From positions 1 through 46,637 of the forward strand of contig CAIYXV010000118.1 of NCBI GenBank assembly GCA_903930225.1: a stretch of 46,637 bases of DNA, written 5' to 3'. The notes beneath the pieces were generated by a model. That model was not told the DNA's origin. It did not search any database and saw only the letters and a program-made list of their open reading frames with translations. The first letter of the stretch is position 1; each line of letters starts with the position of its first letter. Below, piece by piece: positions 42,015 to 46,637 of this stretch. Position numbers and translations under genes: made by a program. The DNA is from an uncultured bacterium. GTDB lineage: Bacteria > Margulisbacteria > WOR-1 > XYC2-FULL-46-14 > WPAF01.

Positions 42015-42251
42015 ATGCCTGCCTATGATTACCGCTGCGACCATTGCGGCAAATTTGAGCTGGAACAGAAGATATCCGACCATCCTCTAGTAAAATGCCC
42101 CAAATGCGGTAGGCCGGTCAAACGGTTGATCTCCGGAGCGGGGATCATCTTCAAAGGATCAGGATTTCACATTACCGATTACGGGAAGAAACCCGTAAAA
42201 CCCGAAAATAAATCCCCGGCCGGAACGAACGACAAGCCCGCGAATAAATAA
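42015..42251 (+). CDS. FmdB-family zinc-ribbon protein
   Basis: A 78-residue protein of the FmdB/CxxC_CxxC_SSSS type. It starts MPAYDYRCDHCGKFELEQKI and contains KCPKCGRPVKRLIS, giving two CxxC knuckles for zinc, then GAGIIFKGSGFHITDYG, the usual ending of the domain. A Pro/Lys/Asn-rich tail follows. Such proteins were linked to regulation of formamidase in Methylophilus, but the general role is unclear. Probably co-transcribed with the DUF4412 gene nine bases upstream. Confidence 0.9.
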   Translation: MPAYDYRCDHCGKFELEQKISDHPLVKCPKCGRPVKRLISGAGIIFKGSGFHITDYGKKPVKPENKSPAGTNDKPANK

Positions 42252-42312
42252 ATATTTGAACCTTGTTCTGTTTCCAGGAGGGGGAGGAGAATCTGAATGA
42301 AGTCGGGAAAGG

Positions 42313-42876
42313 TCATAGGGTAAGGAAATTCGCCAGCAGCTTTTTACCTTGTTCGGTGAGGATCGATTCCGGGTGGAACTGGACGCCTTCCACCTTCAAT
42401 TGCCGATGCCTTAATCCCATGATCTCCCCGTCGTCTGTCCAGGCCGAGATCTCTAGAACATCAGGCAGCGACGATTTTTCTACTACTAGCGAATGGTAGC
42501 GGGTGGCGGTAAAAGGATCGGAAAGGCCCCGGAAAATGGTCTTGCCGTCATGATGTATCTGCGAGGTCTTCCCGTGCATCAGCTGTTTGGCCTTGATTAT
42601 CTTGCCCCCGTAGACATAACCGATGCTTTGATGCCCTAGGCAAACGCCCAGGATCGGGATCTTTCCGGCAAAATGCTTGATCGCTTCGCAGGAGATGCCG
42701 GCGTCTTTGGGTTCCCCCGGACCGGGAGATATTACCAGACGCTCCGGCGCCAGCTTTTCGATCCCATTGATAGTGATCTTATCATTTCGGTAGACCTCCA
42801 CCTGCACGCCCAGCTCCTCGAAATACTGGACCAGGTTGTAGGTAAAAGAGTCATAATTGTCGATCATCAAGATCAT
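42313..42876 (-). CDS. Anthranilate/aminodeoxychorismate synthase glutaminase subunit
   Basis: A 187-residue class I glutamine amidotransferase. Markers: [28 protein letters not shown], the nucleophile C79 in ILGVCLGHQ, and the His-Glu pair in [10 protein letters not shown]. The Gly-rich PGPG loop and YGG oxyanion region are intact. TrpG and PabA cannot be separated from the sequence, and one protein often serves both pathways. No trpE or pabB lies nearby. It is divergent from the FemAB-like gene, with a 49-base promoter region. An extended -10 box (TGATATAAT) ends nine bases before the ATG. Confidence 0.93.
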   Translation of the reverse strand: MILMIDNYDSFTYNLVQYFEELGVQVEVYRNDKITINGIEKLAPERLVISPGPGEPKDAGISCEAIKHFAGKIPILGVCLGHQSIGYVYGGKIIKAKQLMHGKTSQIHHDGKTIFRGLSDPFTATRYHSLVVEKSSLPDVLEISAWTDDGEIMGLRHRQLKVEGVQFHPESILTEQGKKLLANFLTL

Positions 42877-42880
42877 GGTT

Positions 42881-42910
42881 TTGTAATTATATCATCCCAA
42901 ATGGTAAAAT
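42881..42910 (+). promoter_or_regulatory. Promoter of the FemAB-like gene
   Basis: TTGTAA (42881-42886), 18 bases, TAAAAT (42905-42910), with the ATG 15 bases further on at 42926. Its -35 hexamer overlaps the minus-strand -10 box of the glutaminase gene. Confidence 0.55.
42886..42891 (-). promoter_or_regulatory. Extended -10 box of the glutaminase (trpG/pabA) gene
   Basis: TGATATAAT on the minus strand (TATAAT at 42891-42886), an extended -10 element with TG one base upstream. Nine bases separate it from the ATG, with no ribosome site. Confidence 0.6.
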
Positions 42911-42925
42911 AGACCGGTAAGATAT

Positions 42926-43984
42926 ATGAAGCTAATAAATCCTCAAAAAGAAGAGTGGAACAATTTTGTTGAATCGTCCCCGGGCAGCCAGGTCCTGCAA
43001 TCGTGGGAGTGGGGGGAGATAAAGCGTCCGCAGGGCTGGGAGCCGATCCGGTTAGCGGTCGAGGATGGGGGAAAGACCGTGGCCCAGATGCTGGCACTCA
43101 AGCGGGACATTCCTTATATCGGGAAGAGCGTTCTTTACGCTCCGCGCGGGCCGGTGGTCGATCTTAATAACGAACCGGCGCTGGATTTTTTGCTCGGCGC
43201 GGTCAGGTATGAGGCGAAAAAGAACGGATCGGTAGTCCTGAAGATCGATCCGGAAGTTGAAGAAGATGACCGCCAGACGCTCGACCTGCTTTATCGCAGA
43301 GGCTTTAAACCGCAAAAAAAGCAGATCCAACCCCGGTCCACGTTTTTCCTGAACCTCAAGGACGATCTGGATACCCTCATGTTGAGTTTTGAGGAAAAGA
43401 CCCGGTACAACATCCGCCTGGCGGAGCGGAAGGGAGTGACGGTCCAGGAGCTTTCCGGCACGCAGGGGATCGATATCTTTTATGACATTTACAGGGAGAC
43501 CGCGGGACGGGACCATTTCCTGATCCACCCGAAAGCATATTATCAGAAGATCTGGAGTACGATGGGCGGCTCTGGTATGGTTAGGATCTTTATTTCTGAT
43601 TTCAGGGGAGAGCCGATCGCCGCGGTGGTCAATTTTTTCTTCGGTAAAAGGGGATGGTATATGTATGGAGCCTCAAAATCGGCCCATCGCAACGTTATGC
43701 CAAACCACGCCCTGCACTGGGAGATAATAAAAAGAGCGAAAGCGGAGGGCTATGAAACCTATGATCTCTGGGGGATCCCTTCGAACCCGAAAGAGGGGCA
43801 CCCGCTCTGGGGCGTCTACCGGTTTAAAAAAGGGTTCAACGGGGAACTGGTGAAATTCGCGGGCTGCCTGGACCTGGTCTATGATCCGCTTGGCTATTTT
43901 ATCTTTGACCGGGGCCTGGAATGGTTCAAGAACATAAGAAGTCTCATTTTAAAAGGCCGGATCTCCGATTCACTTTCCGAATAA
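42926..43984 (+). CDS. FemAB-like peptidoglycan bridge aminoacyltransferase
   Basis: A 352-residue protein with tandem GNAT-like folds in the FemAB/lipid II:glycine glycyltransferase style. Seen are the N-terminal FVESSPGSQVLQSWEWGEIK, VLYAPRGPVVDL, EEKTRYNIRLAERKGV (the family R-Y-N-I-x-x-A), FFGKRGWYMYGASKSAHRNVMPNHALHWEIIKRAK and the C-terminal YDLWGIPSNPKEGHPLWGVYRFKKGFNGE. These enzymes add amino acids from aminoacyl-tRNA to peptidoglycan precursors in the cytoplasm. The amino acid used here is unknown. No coiled-coil arm is visible, suggesting a tRNA-arm-less subtype. Confidence 0.9.
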   Translation: MKLINPQKEEWNNFVESSPGSQVLQSWEWGEIKRPQGWEPIRLAVEDGGKTVAQMLALKRDIPYIGKSVLYAPRGPVVDLNNEPALDFLLGAVRYEAKKNGSVVLKIDPEVEEDDRQTLDLLYRRGFKPQKKQIQPRSTFFLNLKDDLDTLMLSFEEKTRYNIRLAERKGVTVQELSGTQGIDIFYDIYRETAGRDHFLIHPKAYYQKIWSTMGGSGMVRIFISDFRGEPIAAVVNFFFGKRGWYMYGASKSAHRNVMPNHALHWEIIKRAKAEGYETYDLWGIPSNPKEGHPLWGVYRFKKGFNGELVKFAGCLDLVYDPLGYFIFDRGLEWFKNIRSLILKGRISDSLSE

Positions 43985-44001
43985 AATCTTTATTTATACG
44001 C

Positions 44002-44030
44002 TTGACAACTGCTTCGTTTAGCCCTATAAT
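44002..44030 (+). promoter_or_regulatory. Consensus promoter of the regulator-ugd operon
   Basis: TTGACA (44002-44007), 17 bases, TATAAT (44025-44030): a perfect sigma-70 match. The first operator begins inside the -10 box. Confidence 0.9.
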
Positions 44031-44048
44031 GTTCAATAGTTGAACATT
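44028..44048. promoter_or_regulatory. Operator 1: 21-bp palindrome
   Basis: AATGTTCAA-TAG-TTGAACATT: perfect 9-bp arms around three bases, covering the last bases of the -10 box and the predicted start site (about 44037). Binding here would block transcription. Confidence 0.85.
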
Positions 44049-44069
44049 AATGTTTAGGTTTTGAACATG
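44049..44069. promoter_or_regulatory. Operator 2: abutting imperfect 21-bp site
   Basis: It starts exactly where operator 1 ends and repeats its outer parts, AATGTT and TGAACAT, with a divergent centre; 15 of 21 bases match operator 1. It reaches over the ATG at 44067-44069. The 21-base step equals two DNA turns, which favours cooperative dimers on one face. Confidence 0.75.
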
Positions 44070-44600
44070 GATGACAATGAACTAAAACTTATCGTAGAGA
44101 TCGGCAAGAACAGCAGCACGACCCAGCGGGTGCTGTCGGAGCGCACCGAGCTGTCGCTGGGCATGGTCAATCTTATCCTGAAAAGATTGGTCCGGAGAGG
44201 GTACCTTAAATCCCGCGGATTGAACGCTAAAAAAGTTGAATACTTCCTCACTCCCAAGGGCTTCACCGAAAAAGTCAAAAAATCATATTCCTATATCTTT
44301 AAGACCATCAATCTGGTGCAGACCATACAGAATAAGATAAAAGAGATCATAATGACCGAATATGAGTTCGGAGCGAGAGATTTTGCCGTTTTTGGCGCCG
44401 GCTCACTGGCGGACCAGGTAATGCTAGTGCTTTCCGAACTGGAGCTTGAAGGATTAAAATTCAGGCCGGTCGAAAAAACAAGCGAACTTAAACCCAACGA
44501 CCAGGTGCTGACAACCGATGAGAAGATCAAAAAAGTGAACGGCAACAAGGTGATAAATATCGCCGAAAAATTATCCGATCTTTACTGGGGAGTGGAATAA
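44067..44600 (+). CDS. Winged-helix transcriptional regulator of the ugd locus
   Basis: A 177-residue protein. Residues 1-80 form a winged helix: DDNELKLIVEIGKNSSTTQRVLSERTELSLGMVNLILKRLVRRGYLKSRG (recognition helix around SLGMVNLILKRLV) with a wing and an AKKVEYFLTPKGF strand. The C-terminal part, FAVFGAGSLADQVMLVLSEL then DQVLTTDEKIKKVNGNKVINIAEKL, looks like a small Rossmann-type sensor domain as in other regulators of polysaccharide genes. ATG 44067 is preferred over TTG 44061; leader about 30 bases with TTTAGG. Two palindromic operators lie between promoter and ATG, so it is probably self-repressing. ugd follows after 13 bases. Confidence 0.87.
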   Translation: MDDNELKLIVEIGKNSSTTQRVLSERTELSLGMVNLILKRLVRRGYLKSRGLNAKKVEYFLTPKGFTEKVKKSYSYIFKTINLVQTIQNKIKEIIMTEYEFGARDFAVFGAGSLADQVMLVLSELELEGLKFRPVEKTSELKPNDQVLTTDEKIKKVNGNKVINIAEKLSDLYWGVE

Positions 44601-44613
44601 AAGGGGGACACGG

Positions 44614-45912
44614 ATGAAACTAGCGGTCATAGGGACGGGGTATGTCGGGCTGGTAACGGGAGCGTGCTTTGCCAATCTGGGAAATGATGTGGTCTGCGTG
44701 GACAAAGATAAAGCGCGGCTGTTGCTGCTTAACAAAAGGCAGGTTCCTTTTTATGAACCTGGTCTTCCGGAACTGGTGGCAAAGAACATAACGGCCGGCC
44801 GGCTTCGTTTTTCTTCCGATATCGCGGCCGCTTCCAAAAAAGCCGAGGTCATATTCATCGCGGTCGGGACTCCCCCCCAGGCAGATGGACAGGCGGACAT
44901 AACTGCCGTAGCCGAGGTCGCTAAAAGCATCGCCCGCGCGCTGAAGGGCGTGAAAAAATTCAAGGTGATCGTGAACAAGAGTACGGTGCCGGTGGGAATG
45001 GGCGATTTTGTCACCAAGGTCTTGACCGATAACCGGGTGCCGGAAAAATATTTTTCGGTCGTTTCCAATCCCGAGTTCCTGCGGGAGGGATCGGCGATTT
45101 CGGATTTTTTAAATCCCGACCGCATTGTCATCGGGGCCTCCAACAGCCGGGCCTTTAATGTAATAACCGAACTTTACCGTTCCTTAAAAGCGCACATCAT
45201 TTTTACCTCGGTCAAGAGCGCGGAGCTGATCAAGTACGCCTCGAACGCGTTTTTGGCGACCAAGATCTCTTTTATCAACGAGATCGCCAACATCTGCGAG
45301 CGGGTCGGCTCCGACGTGAGCGAAGTGGCTTACGCGGTCGGCATGGACAAGAGGATTGGCCGGGAATTCTTGAACGCCGGCCTGGGCTACGGGGGATCCT
45401 GCCTGCCCAAGGACGTGTCCGCGCTTATCCACGTCGCGCGGGAGGCCGGCTACGATCCGAAGATACTGGCATCGGTGAACGAGGTCAACGAATATCAGAT
45501 CGACGCTTTTATCGGCAAGATCTCAAAAACGCTTAAAACCCTCCGCGGACGAACGATCGCCGTGCTGGGCCTGGCGTTCAAACCCGAGACCGATGACCTG
45601 CGGGAAGCGCCGTCTATCAAGGTGATAAAAGCGCTGGTCAAGGGCGGGGTGAAGATCCGTGCTTACGACCCGGCGGCAGAGCGGCCGGCGAGAAAGATCC
45701 TTCCGGAGATCGATTTTTGTTCCGGGGTTTATGACGCGATCGAAGGCGCGGACGCGATCGTTTTTATCACCGAATGGCCGGAATTCCGTGACATCGATCT
45801 GATAAAGGCCCGAAAACTGGTAAAGCAGCCTTATCTGTTCGACGGACGCAACATCTATGATCCGAAGCGGATGCGCGAAGCCGGATTCAAATACATAGGG
45901 GTCGGACGATGA
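44614..45912 (+). CDS. ugd: UDP-glucose 6-dehydrogenase
   Basis: A 432-residue enzyme that oxidises UDP-glucose to UDP-glucuronate with two NAD+. The NAD-binding [17 protein letters not shown] opens the chain. [39 protein letters not shown], and the catalytic C263 in [11 protein letters not shown] follow. The UDP-binding [14 protein letters not shown] region is near residue 320. Length and motifs are typical. It lies 13 bases after the regulator and overlaps the next gene by ATGA. The product is the substrate of the decarboxylase encoded next, so the operon leads to UDP-xylose for surface glycans. Confidence 0.95.
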   Translation: MKLAVIGTGYVGLVTGACFANLGNDVVCVDKDKARLLLLNKRQVPFYEPGLPELVAKNITAGRLRFSSDIAAASKKAEVIFIAVGTPPQADGQADITAVAEVAKSIARALKGVKKFKVIVNKSTVPVGMGDFVTKVLTDNRVPEKYFSVVSNPEFLREGSAISDFLNPDRIVIGASNSRAFNVITELYRSLKAHIIFTSVKSAELIKYASNAFLATKISFINEIANICERVGSDVSEVAYAVGMDKRIGREFLNAGLGYGGSCLPKDVSALIHVAREAGYDPKILASVNEVNEYQIDAFIGKISKTLKTLRGRTIAVLGLAFKPETDDLREAPSIKVIKALVKGGVKIRAYDPAAERPARKILPEIDFCSGVYDAIEGADAIVFITEWPEFRDIDLIKARKLVKQPYLFDGRNIYDPKRMREAGFKYIGVGR

Positions 45913-46637
45913 TTGAAAAATCTCAAATCTCAAATCTCAAATCTCAAAATATTTTAATTACTGGAGGCGCAGGATTTATCGGGTCGCACCTGATCGATCT
46001 TCTGCTCAAAGAAGGCCAGCGGGTGGTTTGCGTCGATAATCTGGTCACCGGCTCCCTGCACAATCTTAAGCATCATGAAGGCAATCGCGATCTGAAATTC
46101 ATTGAGCATGACATCTCGACCTATCTTGATTATAAGGATAAAATCGATTACGTGCTTCACTTTGCTTCGCCGGCCAGCCCGGTCGATTATCTGAACCTGC
46201 CGATCGAGACCCTTGAAGTCGGGTCGCTGGGGACTTTCAACGCCCTGGAGCTGGCCTTGGAACACGAAGCGAAATTTTTGCTCGCTTCGACCTCCGAGGT
46301 CTATGGCGATCCCGAAATATCTCCGCAAAAAGAGGAATACTGGGGGCATGTCAACCCCATCGGGCCGCGCAGCGTATATGACGAGGCAAAGCGGTTCGCG
46401 GAAGCGGCGGCCTCGGCATACCGGAGATATCACGGTCTCGACGCAAAGATCATCCGCATCTTCAATACCTACGGTCCGCGCATGCGCAAGTTCGACGGCC
46501 GCGTGGTGCCCAATTTCATAAACCAGGCGTTAAAAGGAGAACCCTTCACGATCTACGGCGACGGGAAGCAGACCCGCAGTTTTTGCTATGTTTCCGATCT
46601 GGTGGATGGGATCTACAAAATGATTAATTCAAATATC
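45909..46637 (+). CDS. UDP-glucuronate decarboxylase (UDP-xylose synthase), truncated by window end
   Basis: The first 243 codons of an extended SDR epimerase-type enzyme, running off the window. The NAD-binding [18 protein letters not shown] is followed by [16 protein letters not shown], the family hallmark [21 protein letters not shown], the catalytic YDEAK and [17 protein letters not shown], all matching UXS rather than epimerases. It starts in the last four bases of ugd. The first 12 codons contain four perfect TCTCAAA repeats (45921-45948), giving an unusual N-terminal [11 protein letters not shown] before the fold. A start after the repeats has no ATG in reach, so the repeats are probably translated. 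Confidence 0.93.
   Translation, partial: MIEKSQISNLKSQNILITGGAGFIGSHLIDLLLKEGQRVVCVDNLVTGSLHNLKHHEGNRDLKFIEHDISTYLDYKDKIDYVLHFASPASPVDYLNLPIETLEVGSLGTFNALELALEHEAKFLLASTSEVYGDPEISPQKEEYWGHVNPIGPRSVYDEAKRFAEAAASAYRRYHGLDAKIIRIFNTYGPRMRKFDGRVVPNFINQALKGEPFTIYGDGKQTRSFCYVSDLVDGIYKMINSNI
45921..45948 (+). repeat. Heptanucleotide tandem repeat (TCTCAAA x4) at the start of the decarboxylase gene
   Basis: Four exact copies of TCTCAAA occupy codons 5-14. Seven is not a multiple of three, so gain or loss of one unit would shift the frame just after the start codon. Confidence 0.9.

Overview
The window is a gene-dense stretch of a bacterial chromosome, with about 50 genes on both strands, short intergenic gaps and many 1-8 base start/stop overlaps. 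It shows no rRNA, tRNA, CRISPR array, phage or transposase gene. The organism looks like a diderm: one secreted protein ends in an outer-membrane-type aromatic residue (587-1267), another resembles outer-membrane 'transporter' barrels (20072-20827), and there are lipoproteins. Gene content and style suggest an uncultivated lineage, possibly the Margulisbacteria/Saganbacteria (WOR-1) area. That placement is only an impression and needs a marker-gene tree.

Layout. 1-561: the tail of an unknown gene, a dense set of hairpins and a small GIY-YIG nuclease. 587-5922: a small barrel-like protein diverges from a sulfur operon: an Rrf2 regulator with IscR-like cysteines, O-acetylhomoserine sulfhydrylase, cysteine synthase, homoserine acetyltransferase and MetW. 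5955-14291: undecaprenyl-diphosphatase, a LOG-family protein, a Raf-kinase-inhibitor-like protein, CstA, a P-type ATPase, an unknown soluble protein and a GDT1-type Mn/Ca transporter. 14413-17007: an AT-rich methyltransferase gene and two glycosyltransferases. 17113-19524: a YchF-like protein with a destroyed P-loop, a UPF0489 (arginase-like) protein and a small lipoprotein. 19645-21812: a nickel locus (NikR, a predicted outer-membrane barrel, CbiM/NikM and a CbiN-like subunit). 21832-27158: NAD synthase, an unknown protein, MarC and alpha-glucan phosphorylase. 27280-31568: a duplicated membrane protein, a Ser/Thr kinase, a deacetylase-like lipoprotein, SemiSWEET and a DUF2779 nuclease. 31576-36891: two tandem paralogous membrane-plus-TPR proteins, a methyltransferase and an MthK-like K+ channel. 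36888-40817: DUF2148, CysE, CysS and SerS. 40974-43984: small proteins, a TrpG/PabA amidotransferase and a FemAB-like protein. 44067-end: a winged-helix regulator, UDP-glucose dehydrogenase and a truncated UDP-glucuronate decarboxylase, which together lead towards UDP-xylose.

Expression. Many promoter-proximal genes have a -10 box (TATAAT/TAAAAT and variants) only 6-10 bases before the ATG and no Shine-Dalgarno sequence, which points to leaderless mRNAs. Internal operon genes, and a few first genes, carry good Shine-Dalgarno sites. Two loci have clear operators: a 7-13-7 inverted repeat over the nikR promoter, and two abutting 21-bp palindromic sites between a consensus promoter and the winged-helix gene before ugd.

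The most unusual items are the leaderless promoter architecture, the tandem 21-bp operators, the pseudo-GTPase YchF paralogue, the internal Shine-Dalgarno/ATG in the K+ channel at the place where MthK makes its free RCK subunit, and two heptanucleotide tandem repeats inside coding sequence. One of these repeats, at the start of the sugar-nucleotide decarboxylase, could cause phase variation.
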